Shown here: positions 33,258 through 42,397 of the stretch, in pieces
Layout of the letters: each line of letters starts with the position of its first letter
Position numbering within the stretch: position 1 is the first letter of the stretch
NCBI GenBank assembly: GCA_024281055.1
Contig: JAMXLF010000064.1
Span: 1 to 54,846 of the forward strand
DNA length: 54,846 bases
Source of the DNA: Geobacteraceae bacterium
GTDB lineage: Bacteria > Desulfobacterota > Desulfuromonadia > Geobacterales > Geobacteraceae
Direction: 5' to 3'
Made by a program: the position numbers and the translations under genes
Notes under the pieces: generated by a model
Seen by the model: the letters and a program-made list of their open reading frames with translations, nothing else
Told to the model about the DNA's origin: nothing
Databases searched by the model: none

Positions 33258-33620
33258 CCGCACGGGGCTCCTCCCGCAGGTTGCCCGCCGGTGCTTCCCT
33301 CTGCCCGGCGATCCAGACAAATCTACCACCGGCTCAACGCAGCGTCTGCAAGGTGCTGCGTGCGCAGCTTCTCCCTCCATCTCGTCGACGAGAACCAGCT
33401 CATCCCCCCTGCATAGTGTTCCCTCCTCCCAAATCTGTGCCAACACCTGGCAGCAAAAGTAGAAAAAAGACAACTTGGCGAAATTAAAGATGATAATTGC
33501 ATGCTGACGAACCGGGAACGAATCGGGTTCACGGGAACGGGACGGCGCCAGTGTTCATATTCCGGCCCGATTCGGGGAACGCGGCGGCGATCGGTTGCGA
33601 AGAGCCCGATTTTGCCCGCA
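33258..33620. other. Intergenic region without recognised gene
   Basis: About 360 bp between the divergent phospholipase D gene and the large exported protein. Short ORFs on both strands show no convincing ribosome sites or protein features. The part nearest 33621 leads into the recurrent inverted motif. The region around 33430-33490 is AT-rich and may hold the phospholipase D promoter. Confidence 0.5.
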
Positions 33621-33656
33621 AAGACGGGATACCATCCCGGAGTCGATATTTCGTCT
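33621..33656. promoter_or_regulatory. Recurrent inverted motif, copy 2
   Basis: GACGGGATACCATCCCG followed by CGATATTTCGTCT matches copy 1 in layout and spacing. It lies 167 bp upstream of the gene at 33823; TTGGCATA at 33742 lies between motif and gene, as at the copy 1 locus. Confidence 0.55.
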
Positions 33657-33822
33657 CACGGTTTGTGTGCCCGCTCAAGACGGCGGAAGGTTTGATTAAT
33701 GATTGCAGTCAGTTAAGGGGTTACGTTTACGCGCTGGTCGATTGGCATACATCTAGAACATACCGCATGACATGCAGGAGTTCCCCGGTGCAACAGCCTC
33801 GAACGAAAGGAGCACAGTGACA

Positions 33823-36330
33823 ATGAAGCGGACGCCATTCGTTGTGGTTTTCATGCTGTTCCTCGCAGTGCTGCCGCCGCTCGCTCTCCATGCACAGGAG
33901 CCTCCACCGTCGGCCGAAGAGGTGACTCCTGACCCGTGGCCCAAGACTGCCAGCATTGGAGGGGTGACGTACACCCTCTATCAGCCCCAGTTGGACAGCT
34001 GGGACGGCTACCTTCTCTCCGCGCACGCCGCAGTCTCGGTGCAGCCGGCGGGGGCTGCGGAGCCCGTCTTCGGCATGCTCGCGTTCACGGCCTATACCCT
34101 GGTTGATCGTGTGGGCCGCACCGTCCATCTGCAGGATTTCGCCGTGCAGAAGCTCCTTTTCCCCTCGGCACCGGAATACACCGGCCAGTACCAGGCGGGG
34201 TTCCTGGCCATGGCCCCGCCGCAGGGGCGCACCATCGCCCTCGACCGGCTCGAAGCCATGCTTGCCGCCGAGGGCGCGCAGAAGAAGGCGCGGGCGGTAC
34301 AGGTCAGGAACGATCCCCCGAAGTTCGTTTTCACCCAGGCCCCGGCAATCCTGATACCCATCGACGGCGACCCGGTCTGGCGCCCGGTCCAGGGGACTTC
34401 CCTGTCGCGGGTCATCAACAGCCGCGCGCTCGTGCTGACGGACAGCAAGACCGGCTCGTACTACATCCACCTCTTCGACGGGTTCGTGACGGCCACGTCG
34501 CCCGCCGGGCCATGGACCGTGGCCAGAAGCGTACCGTCAGCGGCGACGAAAGTCGCCGAACAGCTTGCCCGGCAGAAGATCGTCGATCTCATGGAAGGGC
34601 AACCCGACGAGAATACGAAGGAAGTGCCGTCCCTCAAAAAGGGTGCACCCCAGGTCATCGTGACGACGGCTCCCACGGAGCTGATCGTAACCCGGGGCGC
34701 GCCGGACTGGGTGCCCATCCAGGGGACGATGCTCCTCTACGCCAGCAACACCACCGGCAACCTCTTCAGGAATCTGAACGACCAGATGACCTATGTACTG
34801 GTTACCGGCCGCTGGTTTCGGGCGTCCGACCCTGCCGGGCCGTGGCAGTACGTGGCGGGCAGGGACCTGCCGCCGGACTTCGCCAACATCCCGGATGACA
34901 GCCCCAAGGAGAACGTGAAAGCATCGGTGCCGGGGACGCCGCAGGCGCAGGAGGCGGTCATCGCCGCCGAGACCCCCCAGACGGCAACGGTCTACCGCGA
35001 CAAGGTCACGTTCACGCCGCAGTACAACGGTGCTCCGGAGCTGAAGCCCGTCCCGGACACCCCGCTCATGTACGTGGTCAACTCGCCGTTCCCGGTCATC
35101 ATGGTGTCGGCAAACTCATGGTACGCCGCCCAGAACGGAGTCTGGTTCACCGCGCAGGCTGCCGGGGGCCCATGGACCGTAGCGACGTCGGTCCCGGCGG
35201 TCATTTACTCCATACCGCCGTCGTCACCCATCTACTACGTCACCTATGTCAAGGTCTACGCCGCGACGCCCAAGTACGTGGTGGTCAGCTACACGCCGGG
35301 CTATATGGGAACGGTCGTCACCAGCGACGGGGTGGTGGTGTACGGGACCGGTTACGTCTACCAGCCCTATATCGCCGCTACGGTCTGGTATCCGCCTCCC
35401 GTGACATACGGATACGCCGCGAACGTCACTTTTACCCCCTGGACCGGCTGGGCCGTCGGCTTCGGCATGGGGTGGGCCATGGGAGCCTCATACGCCTGTG
35501 CCCCTGCGCCCTACTGGGGGGCGATGCCCTATGCCTACGGGTACCACGGCGCCGCGGCTGCCTGGGGGCCGGGCGGCTGGGCCGCAACCTCCGGCAACGT
35601 CTACCAGCACTGGGGGACGACCAGCGCGGTCAGTCGCTCGTCCGCGGGGTACAACGCCTGGACCGGCAATGCCTGGAGCAGCAAGGTGGGGACCTCGTAC
35701 AACTCCAACACCGGCCGGATTTCGGCGGGCCAGCAGGCGTCGGTCTCCAACGTCTACACCGGCAACTACGCCTCCGGCCAGCGCGGCGCCACCTACAACC
35801 CGACCACCGGCACCTCCGCTAGGGGAGGCTCGGCCACCTACGGCAACGCTTACACCGGCGCCCAGGGGAGCGCAAAGTGGGGGCAGGTCACCGGCCCCGG
35901 CGGCCAGACCCATGGCGCCGCGGAGGTGAACAACTCCTACTACGCCGACCACAACGGCAATGTCTACAAGTACAACCCCCAGACCCAGTCGGCCCAGAAG
36001 TACGAAAACGGCAGCTGGAACAACGTGTCGAAGGAGCAGACGCCCCAGTCGGTCCATTCCCAGCAGGCGGCCAAGAGCGCCGGCGATTCCCGTTCCGCCG
36101 GAGCTTCGTGGGGATCGTCAAAATGGGGAGGGGGATTCAGCAGGAGCTCCGGCGCTGCCGGCGGTGAGTCTGCTGCCAGGAGCTCCGGTGGCTTGGGCCA
36201 TGAAGGTGGCGGCGGCCGCGAAGGCGGTGGCTGGGGCCATGAAGGTGGCGGCCGCGAAGGTGGTGGCGGTCGAAGCTGGGGTGGTGGCAGCTTCGGCGGA
36301 TCCCACGGTGGCGGGCGGGGTCGCCGCTGA
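33823..36330 (+). CDS. Large exported protein with GPW repeats and Gly-rich tail
   Basis: An 835-aa exported protein. The signal peptide is cleaved near LHA-QEP (about 23). The first 480 residues hold three repeats of about 100-150 aa, each with a W(V/F)..A..AGPW motif (TATSPAGPWTVA, RASDPAGPWQYV, TAQAAGGPWTVA). A Tyr/Trp/Gly-rich region with hydrophobic stretches follows, then Ser/Asn/Gly-rich low-complexity sequence and a Gly/Arg/His tail ending GGGRGRR. The tail resembles that of the DUF3300 protein at 48799. Related proteins have been called carbohydrate-binding family V/XII, without proof. ATG 33823 (or GTG 33817) follows GAAAGGAG. It is probably a surface protein. Confidence 0.75.
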   Translation: MKRTPFVVVFMLFLAVLPPLALHAQEPPPSAEEVTPDPWPKTASIGGVTYTLYQPQLDSWDGYLLSAHAAVSVQPAGAAEPVFGMLAFTAYTLVDRVGRTVHLQDFAVQKLLFPSAPEYTGQYQAGFLAMAPPQGRTIALDRLEAMLAAEGAQKKARAVQVRNDPPKFVFTQAPAILIPIDGDPVWRPVQGTSLSRVINSRALVLTDSKTGSYYIHLFDGFVTATSPAGPWTVARSVPSAATKVAEQLARQKIVDLMEGQPDENTKEVPSLKKGAPQVIVTTAPTELIVTRGAPDWVPIQGTMLLYASNTTGNLFRNLNDQMTYVLVTGRWFRASDPAGPWQYVAGRDLPPDFANIPDDSPKENVKASVPGTPQAQEAVIAAETPQTATVYRDKVTFTPQYNGAPELKPVPDTPLMYVVNSPFPVIMVSANSWYAAQNGVWFTAQAAGGPWTVATSVPAVIYSIPPSSPIYYVTYVKVYAATPKYVVVSYTPGYMGTVVTSDGVVVYGTGYVYQPYIAATVWYPPPVTYGYAANVTFTPWTGWAVGFGMGWAMGASYACAPAPYWGAMPYAYGYHGAAAAWGPGGWAATSGNVYQHWGTTSAVSRSSAGYNAWTGNAWSSKVGTSYNSNTGRISAGQQASVSNVYTGNYASGQRGATYNPTTGTSARGGSATYGNAYTGAQGSAKWGQVTGPGGQTHGAAEVNNSYYADHNGNVYKYNPQTQSAQKYENGSWNNVSKEQTPQSVHSQQAAKSAGDSRSAGASWGSSKWGGGFSRSSGAAGGESAARSSGGLGHEGGGGREGGGWGHEGGGREGGGGRSWGGGSFGGSHGGGRGRR

Positions 36331-36412
36331 GATCGGGACAGGAAGCTTACACCGGTGCGCTCTTTAATAGCGGAACCACCAGTGAATATATGACATAAGG
36401 AGGATTTTCCGT

Positions 36413-37885
36413 ATGCGAAATTTTATTGCCTGTATGCTTGTGATGCTGTTTGTAGTGACGGCAGGGACGGTCTATGCCGGAGAGAGGGAAGGGGCGTTCA
36501 CGGTTTCCCCCTTCATGGGCGGGTACACGTTCGACGGCGTGGAAAGGCTGGAAACCCGGCCAGTGCTCGGTCTGCGGCTGGGCTACGACTTCACGAAGAA
36601 CTTCGCCCTTGAGGCGACCTTCAACTACGTCAATACCCACTTTAACTCGATCGTTTCCGATTCCGTCGATGTTTACAACTATCGGCTGGAGGGAATCTAT
36701 AACTTCATGCCCGAAAGTAAACTGGTTCCCTACCTGGCCATCGGCGGCGGCGGGCAGACGATCAATCTGCCGACGGAAAACATAAGCTTCAGAAAGATCC
36801 ACAATACCCAGCCCACGGCGAACGCCGGCGCCGGCATCAAGTGGTTCCTCACCGAGGATATAGCCGTCCGTGCCGACTACCACCAGAACTTCGTCTTCAA
36901 TACCAATGACGTGAACAACAAGAGACAGGATTACCTGGCGAATTACGAGTACACCCTCGGCCTGCAGTTCCTCTTCGGCGGCAGGAAACCGCTTCCCCCG
37001 ACAAGCAGCCTGTCGGTCATGCCCGGATCGATAACAAAGGGGCAGTCGACAACGCTCAACTGGACGTCGCAGAACGTCACGAGCTGCGATATGGCGCCAG
37101 ACGTCGGCTCGGTCCAGCAGCAGGGGAGCATGAGCGTTTCGCCGATTGCGGATACCGTGTATACCCTTACCTGCAGCGGTGCGGCCGGCACGACGACCAG
37201 TGAGGTGAACGTGGCTGTCAGCGCTCCTCCTTCTCCGCCACCACCGCCTCCGCCAGCGATGCCGACGAGTTCCCTGTCCGCTGTTCCAGCCTCCGTAACT
37301 CAGGGGGACGCGGTCACTCTCAGCTGGAGTTCGCAGAACGCCGACAATTGTGACCTGCAGCCGGCCATCGGCCAGGTCAAGCCGCAGGGAAGCATGAGCG
37401 TCAAACCGTCGGCGAGTGCCCTCTACACCTTGACCTGCAACGGCCCGGGCGGCTCGACCACCAGTACGGCAAACGTAGCTGTCACGGCACCGCCCCCGTC
37501 ATGTCCGGTAGTACTCACACCGGAACAGGAAGAAACGGTCAACCTGCTCATCGAGTTCGACTTCAACAAGGCGGTGATAAAGCCCCAATTCTATCCGAAC
37601 GTCAATGCGCTGGGCGACTTCCTGAAGAAATATCCGTGCGAAGTCACGGTCGAAGGGCACACCGATAACATCGGGAGCGCCAAGTACAACATGAAACTGT
37701 CCCAGCGGCGTGCCGATGCCGTGAAGCAGTATCTCGTGGACAAGTTCGGCATCGATCCCTCCATGATCAAGACGGTCGGCTACGGCGAAGCCAGGCCGGT
37801 CGACACCAACAAGACTCCGGAAGGGCGGTACCACAACCGCCGGGTCCAGGTACACCACGGTGTCGTCAAGAAGGCAGGAAAGTAG
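36413..37885 (+). CDS. OmpA-family outer-membrane protein with two Ig-like repeats
   Basis: 490 aa. The signal peptide ends near VYA-GER (23). Residues 24-190 form an eight-strand-type beta barrel (VSPFMGGYTFDG ... LGLQFLFGG). Two related Ig-like repeats follow (about 195-275 and 285-365), each with LSV.PGSIT.G or ..ASVTQGD, LNWTSQN/LSWSSQN, two Cys and YTLTC, joined by a Pro-rich linker. The C-terminal OmpA domain (about 375-485) has IEFDFNKAVI, VEGHTDNIGSAKYN and LSQRRADAVKQYL for peptidoglycan binding. The Ig-like insert is not in classical OmpA. AAGGAGGA precedes the ATG. Confidence 0.93.
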   Translation: MRNFIACMLVMLFVVTAGTVYAGEREGAFTVSPFMGGYTFDGVERLETRPVLGLRLGYDFTKNFALEATFNYVNTHFNSIVSDSVDVYNYRLEGIYNFMPESKLVPYLAIGGGGQTINLPTENISFRKIHNTQPTANAGAGIKWFLTEDIAVRADYHQNFVFNTNDVNNKRQDYLANYEYTLGLQFLFGGRKPLPPTSSLSVMPGSITKGQSTTLNWTSQNVTSCDMAPDVGSVQQQGSMSVSPIADTVYTLTCSGAAGTTTSEVNVAVSAPPSPPPPPPPAMPTSSLSAVPASVTQGDAVTLSWSSQNADNCDLQPAIGQVKPQGSMSVKPSASALYTLTCNGPGGSTTSTANVAVTAPPPSCPVVLTPEQEETVNLLIEFDFNKAVIKPQFYPNVNALGDFLKKYPCEVTVEGHTDNIGSAKYNMKLSQRRADAVKQYLVDKFGIDPSMIKTVGYGEARPVDTNKTPEGRYHNRRVQVHHGVVKKAGK

Positions 37886-37916
37886 TAGGGTTGGGCTTCT
37901 GCAGGCTGCGGGAAGA

Positions 37917-37965
37917 AAGGGCATGGTCCCCAGAGTATGGCAAATATGCCGGGGACCATGCCCTT
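37917..37965. terminator. Bidirectional intrinsic terminator
   Basis: AAGGGCATGGTCCCC and its exact complement form a 15-bp perfect stem around a 19-nt loop, between the convergent OmpA-type gene and the small gene at 37981. Pyrimidine-rich runs on both sides (TTATCTTCTTGTTT to the right) support termination for both. Confidence 0.8.
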
Positions 37966-37980
37966 ATCTTCTTGTTTCAT

Positions 37981-38184
37981 CTATACAGGATAGCAATACT
38001 CAGATGGATCACACGGAGTAAGCTCTATGTGTAAGCCTGCAAGCTCCTCACGCATTTGCGTCACCATGGCAAGCGCCGCTAAGATCAACCCGTTTGTGTG
38101 GTAATCCGGATTCTCTTCAAAGGCGAGCTTTAAAGATTCTATGGTTAAGTTCGCCATTTCGTTAATTTTGTTGGCTTTTCTCAT
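37981..38184 (-). CDS. Small hypothetical protein
   Basis: 67 aa, mostly helical (NLTIESLKLAFEENPDYHTNGLILAALAMVTQMREELAG is the helical span by position 12-50, hydrophobic heptads visible). No signal peptide. The start has an excellent AGGAGG site 7 nt upstream, the main reason to accept the gene. No family recognised. It is bounded by the bidirectional terminator. Confidence 0.6.
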   Translation of the reverse strand: MRKANKINEMANLTIESLKLAFEENPDYHTNGLILAALAMVTQMREELAGLHIELTPCDPSEYCYPV

Positions 38185-38513
38185 ATTTTCCTCCTGTCTC
38201 GTATTCTGATCCTTTAAGCGTGTTATTGGAAGCTTACCAGACCGATGTTGCAGACAAGTGTACGCAATGTAGCAATTTTGATAATTTTGGTGGTTTCATT
38301 TGAGTGTGTTAGTGAGACTAACCGGGCAGTCTCTTTCCTCCGCATCCATCGTGTTATCCAATGCGCTCTTTGACGTTATCATCAAGTTCATGAATGCAAT
38401 TCGCGCTCTTCCGGCTTTCCTCCAGATCCGCAAATGGGTCGTAGCGTTCAACCACAAGATAAGATATAATTAATTTGAAGATCGTAATTCCCATTTCCCG
38501 TAGGAAAAGCTAC
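38185..38513. other. Intergenic region without recognised gene
   Basis: 329 bp with lower GC than the neighbours. TATAAT at about 38464-38469, 45 bp before the histidine kinase start, may be its -10 element. No repeat or conserved structure was recognised. Confidence 0.45.
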
Positions 38514-39968
38514 ATGCCAAAGCATAATGACCACAAGCAATTTATCCAGACCGGCTCAGAGGCTATTCTTGAAGCTATTGGAGATGCCATATCTATCCAG
38601 GACAAGAATCTTAAGATTATCTACCAGAACAAGGCCCATGTCAGCATGATGGGAAATCATCTTGGCGAATATTGCTATACCGCCTACCAAAGCAAGCATG
38701 AACCATGTCATGGCTGTCACCTGCTGGAATCTTTCAAGGACGGCAAGGCTCATAGACGGCAGACTAGTGGGGAAATTACAGGGTGTGGGAAAATTCATGT
38801 CGAGATCGTCTCTACCCCGCTAAGAGATGCTCAAGGGGAAATAATCGGCGGCATTGAATCGGTCCGGGATGTGACCGAGCGGGTTATGATGGAAGAAAAG
38901 CTGACTAAGCAATTAGCCGCTATCGAGACATCCATGGACGGGATAGCCATACTGAACAGCGAAGGAGAGTATGTTTATCTGAATCAGGCCCATGCTGCAG
39001 TTTATGGCTATAATGCGCCTGAGGAGTTGATCGGCAGGATGTGGCATTGTCTTTACGACTCCGAAGAATTGGAGCGATTCCAAAAGGAGATCATGCCCCT
39101 TTTAATGGAAAAGGGATCCTGGCGGGGGGAGGCGACCGGCATGAGGAATGACGGCACCTTTTTCCCCCAGGAGCTTTCATTGACTGTTACGGAAGATAAC
39201 GGGATTGTCTGTGTGGTGCGCGATGTTTCCGACAGGAAGGAATCGGAGAGCAGGCTGAAAATACTTAATCTTGACCTGGAAAAGAGGGCCAGGGATCTCA
39301 TGATTGTCAACCAAGAGTTGGAATCCTTTAGCTACACTGTTTCACACGACCTGCGGAAGCCGCTAACGGTTATAAAAGGGTACTGCAACATGATACAGGA
39401 GTTATGCGGACACGACATAAAGAACCAGTGTCGTGAATTTCTGCAGGCAATTTGCGACGGGGCGGACAGCATGAACCGACTCATCGACACCTTGCTCACA
39501 TTCTCCCGTCTCTCGCGCACTGAAATTAGCAGAAAAACTATCGACCTCAGCACGATTGCTAATACTGTGGCTGCAGAACTGGCTTTGACCGACACCGGAC
39601 GCCGGGTCACGTTCCGGATCGCCGAATCGATAACTGCCAATGCAGATACGAATCTGCTGCGCGTGGTTCTGGAAAACCTCCTCGGAAACGCTTGGAAATA
39701 CACCAGCAACACGAAGGAGGCGGTTATTGAATTTGGAGCCATGGAAGCAGAAGGAAGACAGACATATTTTGTCCGGGACAACGGAGTCGGCTTCGACATG
39801 ACTCAAGCGGATAAACTGTTCACGCCTTTCCAGCGCCTCCACGGAACGGATGCTGAAGGGCACGGCATTGGCCTGGCCACAGTGGAGCGGATCGTCAAGC
39901 GCCATGGCGGGAATGTGTGGGCAGAGGGGGAACCGGGGAAAGGAGCAACTTTCTACTTCACTCTCTGA
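38514..39968 (+). CDS. Soluble PAS-PAS histidine kinase
   Basis: 484 aa with no membrane segment. PAS 1 (about 15-130) carries CYTAYQSKHEPCHGCH, a Cys pattern that includes a CxxCH, possibly a metal or heme site but in a cytoplasmic protein. PAS 2 (about 135-255) precedes a HisKA domain with SYTVSHDLRKPL and a HATPase domain with NLLGNAWKYT, DNGVGFD and GHGIGLAT. The family resembles phytochrome-type kinases (SHDLRKPL box). ATG 38514 follows AGGA; a TTG at 38475 is less likely. No response regulator is adjacent, so it is an orphan. Confidence 0.92.
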   Translation: MPKHNDHKQFIQTGSEAILEAIGDAISIQDKNLKIIYQNKAHVSMMGNHLGEYCYTAYQSKHEPCHGCHLLESFKDGKAHRRQTSGEITGCGKIHVEIVSTPLRDAQGEIIGGIESVRDVTERVMMEEKLTKQLAAIETSMDGIAILNSEGEYVYLNQAHAAVYGYNAPEELIGRMWHCLYDSEELERFQKEIMPLLMEKGSWRGEATGMRNDGTFFPQELSLTVTEDNGIVCVVRDVSDRKESESRLKILNLDLEKRARDLMIVNQELESFSYTVSHDLRKPLTVIKGYCNMIQELCGHDIKNQCREFLQAICDGADSMNRLIDTLLTFSRLSRTEISRKTIDLSTIANTVAAELALTDTGRRVTFRIAESITANADTNLLRVVLENLLGNAWKYTSNTKEAVIEFGAMEAEGRQTYFVRDNGVGFDMTQADKLFTPFQRLHGTDAEGHGIGLATVERIVKRHGGNVWAEGEPGKGATFYFTL

Positions 39969-40010
39969 TTACTCCGAATCGTGTATTGACGATGACACGA
40001 GGAGGATGCT

Positions 40011-40059
40011 AAAAAAAAAATTTTTAAGCATTTGACAAACCTAATCCTGGCGATAGAAT
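40011..40059 (+). promoter_or_regulatory. Strong sigma-70 promoter with UP-element-like A/T tract
   Basis: TTGACA (40032-40037), a 16-bp spacer and TAGAAT (40054-40059). A run of ten A then five T (40011-40025) lies just before the -35, like an UP element. No ORF with a ribosome binding site follows, yet a terminator lies 470 bp downstream. Confidence 0.75.
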
Positions 40060-40065
40060 GAACTC

Positions 40066-40530
40066 AAAAGCAGAACCGCTCTTTGATATTTGCTCTGGGA
40101 TATGCGTAAGAACGAACTTGAGGAACCTGTCGATACCCACTTTAGTGCAGCCTGGATAAAGACGTGGTGTGCAAGCCCTCTACCGAGAAGGACGCCTTAA
40201 ACGTTTTGTCGGGACATGCTGAAAAAGGACGGATGCTCGAATAGTCTACGGTATCCTGGAGCAGATATAATTGGCGCTGGTGAGAAAACGCGAAAGCGTA
40301 TTAGACCATCCGTCAGGCGCGTACCAACCGCTTGAAAAAGGGGAAACCGAAAGGTCAACCCGGATGTTGCGGCCGGAAATCCGAGCGTAACATCCGACAC
40401 CGACTAGGTAGCTACCGACGGATCGGGATAAAGCATCTCATCCAGCGCCAATTGCTTTTTGATGGGAAAAGATACCATGTGGGATATCAGATAAGAAGGG
40501 TTCGGCCAATCAGGCCGGGCCTTTTTTTGC
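40066..40530 (+). ncRNA. Candidate large structured non-coding RNA (~465 nt)
   Basis: No credible ORF exists here on either strand. Visible helices: GACGGATG (40228-40235) with CATCCGTC (40307-40314), stacked on GTCTA (40244-40248) with TAGAC (40302-40306); ACGC-GAAA-GCGT (40288-40299); ACC-GAAA-GGT (40346-40355); CGGATGTT (40361-40368) with AACATCCG (40389-40396) around a CGG/CCG inner stem; CCAC/GTGG near 40136-40167. A 12-bp exact complement AATTGGCGCTGG (40269-40280) and CCAGCGCCAATT (40442-40453) would form a pseudoknot with the first helix. Two GNRA tetraloops are a ribozyme or large-RNA hallmark. Alternatives are a decayed group II intron, or an omega-RNA or retron RNA without its protein. 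Bounded by the promoter at 40032 and the terminator at 40500. Confidence 0.6.
40500..40528 (+). terminator. Intrinsic terminator of the candidate RNA
   Basis: GGTTCGGCC and GGCCGGGCC pair over 9 bp (two G-U) around AATCA and are followed by T7. It is the clear 3' end for the unit starting at 40032. Confidence 0.85.
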
Positions 40531-40588
40531 GCAGGGGGCATAATCGAAAACTGGGTATTCGTATTAGATAATGAGGTTATATTGCCGG

Positions 40589-41059
40589 CTATTTTTTCCT
40601 GACGAACTCCACTTGGTAGGTCTGCTTCCGGGCGGCGTGAAAGTAGGTGCCGGTGAAACTGTCGGTCTTCGGGTTGTAGAGCAGGTCATAGGTCGAACCG
40701 GAGTGGTTGGTGTCGCGCAACTCGACGAACAGCCTGATAGTTCCGTTGCTGCGAACCCGCAGGTCGGCGTGGGCGATGTTGATGCGGCGGGGATTGAAAT
40801 AGGACGCCCACACCCTGCCGTCTCCGCTGATATGCCTGAGATCGAGGATATAGCCACCGTCAGGCCGGACCCACCGCCCTTCGAGATGGTGGAAATCCGT
40901 CTGCCCTGAGGATGGCTCTGCCTTTGCCGTCTCCGCCATCGGCGGCGTGGTGCCGGCAATGAAGCAAAGGGCAAGCGCCAGCACGGGGATGAGAAAGCGC
41001 ATTTTCTTGCTGAGGAAGAAGGGGATTCTGGCAGCACTATTGCCGATGTCATTGGTCAT
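40589..41059 (-). CDS. Small exported hypothetical protein
   Basis: 156 aa. Residues 20-43 (MRFLIPVLALALCFIAG...) form a signal sequence, with an unusually long lead before it if the start is 41059. That start has GGAGG 8 nt upstream; a start at 41002 would give a standard signal peptide. The mature domain (about 55-156; GRWVRPDGGYILDLRHI, DLLYNPKTDSFTGTYFHA) is beta-rich, like a small lipocalin-like sandwich. No named family recognised. It lies 100 bp downstream of the antiporter gene. Confidence 0.7.
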   Translation of the reverse strand: MTNDIGNSAARIPFFLSKKMRFLIPVLALALCFIAGTTPPMAETAKAEPSSGQTDFHHLEGRWVRPDGGYILDLRHISGDGRVWASYFNPRRINIAHADLRVRSNGTIRLFVELRDTNHSGSTYDLLYNPKTDSFTGTYFHAARKQTYQVEFVRKK

Positions 41060-41159
41060 GGCTGATACCTCCGGTGCTCGTTATTGGGGGCCGTTAGCCG
41101 GACCTGCCGGGTTTCCAAGTTCCGCACAAAGTGGTTTTCTGTTTCTTCAGGGTTCCCGC

Positions 41160-42380
41160 TCAGGCCTGATTCTCGGGGGCAGCGGTATCGAGCGCCGCGA
41201 CTTTCCGGGCATAACGGTCGATACCCGGCAGGGCGCTGATGCCGTGGGCGAAAATGCTGAGAAGCACCGTCACCATGACCGCCAGCTTGATGGTCTCTTC
41301 GCCGGGCAGTTGGGCCTCCTCCTCCAGGAAGACCAGCCCCAGCACGATGGAGGCCAGACCCCGCGGGCCAAACCATCCCATGAACAGGATAGTGGCACTG
41401 CTCAGGCGCGTTCCCGCCAGGGAGGCCGCCACGGGGAGCATCCGCACAACCGTCAGGCTGATGACGGCGTACAGCAGGTGAATCGGGGCAAGCTGCCCGA
41501 AATGGCGGGCCACGATGAGGCCGAACAGGAGAAAGACGAAGAAATCGAACAGCTGTCCCCACCCCTCGGCGAATTCGGCGCTGTGGCTGCCGGCCTCCTC
41601 GAAGCCCCACTGCACGGCAAGACCGGCAACGTAGGCGGCGATGAACATGCTCCCTCCCACCGGTTCGCAGGCAATGATGCAGAGAATCGGCAGCGACACC
41701 ACCCCCAGTTGCTGCATCGGCCCTGCCATCCATTCCCGGCGGTGGGCCAGCCCCAGGAGCCATCCTCCTCCAAGACCGATGGCCAGCCCAACCAGGGCCC
41801 CCATGCCGAGCTGCTCCACGATATACTTGAGCAGCACCTGGCCGCCTCCTTCCGTCCCTGCGAGGGAGACGGCGATGAAACACATCATGAAGGGGACGGA
41901 GAGGCCGTCGTTGAGCCCCGCCTCCACATTGAGTGTCTGGCGGATCCGAAGGGGCACCCGCGGGCTCTGCACGATGACCTGTCCCAGACCGGCATCGGTG
42001 GGGGCCAGGATGGCGGCCAGGATCCCCGCTTCCCACAGGGACAGGTCCGGGAAAACCAGGCGGGCGGCAACCGCTCCCAGGAGGATGGTCAGAAGCATCC
42101 CGACGCTCAACAGCCGGACCGGCAGATTTTCCTTCCCCTTCAGCGACGCGAGACCGATATGGCTGGCGTCGGTGAACAGGAGCATCACCAGCCCCAGTTC
42201 GGCCAGCTTGAGAAGATGTTCCCTCTCCAGGCCCATAAGGTCAATGCCGGGCATGGTCACGACCAGCAGCATCCCCGCGGCGGTAAAGATGATCGGCGCG
42301 GTGATCACCGTCTGCTCCAGCCGACGGGATGCCAGGCTGTAAACGAATACCAGCACTATGAATATGACGATTAAGACCAT
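41160..42380 (-). CDS. Na+/H+ antiporter (CPA1 family)
   Basis: A 406-aa membrane protein with about 12 hydrophobic segments. Transport motifs are visible: ILAPTDAGLGQ (about 120-130) and NVEAGLNDGLS (about 150-160) with the ND ion-binding pair, and FMGWFGPRGLASI near 325-337. These match sodium/proton exchangers of the NhaP/CPA1 group. It starts 17 bp after the DUF4239 gene, suggesting an operon for ion or pH homeostasis. Confidence 0.92.
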   Translation of the reverse strand: MVLIVIFIVLVFVYSLASRRLEQTVITAPIIFTAAGMLLVVTMPGIDLMGLEREHLLKLAELGLVMLLFTDASHIGLASLKGKENLPVRLLSVGMLLTILLGAVAARLVFPDLSLWEAGILAAILAPTDAGLGQVIVQSPRVPLRIRQTLNVEAGLNDGLSVPFMMCFIAVSLAGTEGGGQVLLKYIVEQLGMGALVGLAIGLGGGWLLGLAHRREWMAGPMQQLGVVSLPILCIIACEPVGGSMFIAAYVAGLAVQWGFEEAGSHSAEFAEGWGQLFDFFVFLLFGLIVARHFGQLAPIHLLYAVISLTVVRMLPVAASLAGTRLSSATILFMGWFGPRGLASIVLGLVFLEEEAQLPGEETIKLAVMVTVLLSIFAHGISALPGIDRYARKVAALDTAAPENQA

Positions 42381-42397
42381 GGCTCACCTGTGGAACG

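Noticed and set aside
33497-33820. Plus-strand ORF of 107 codons before the large exported gene
   Set aside because: No ribosome binding site, and it contains the recurrent inverted motif; treated as intergenic.
40332-40571. Plus-strand ORF of 79 codons inside the candidate RNA
   Set aside because: No ribosome binding site, it runs through the terminator hairpin, and its composition is unlike a protein; the helices explain the sequence better.
40947-42374. Long plus-strand ORF of 475 codons, His/Gln-rich
   Set aside because: Antisense shadow of the Na+/H+ antiporter; the opposite strand has clear transporter motifs.
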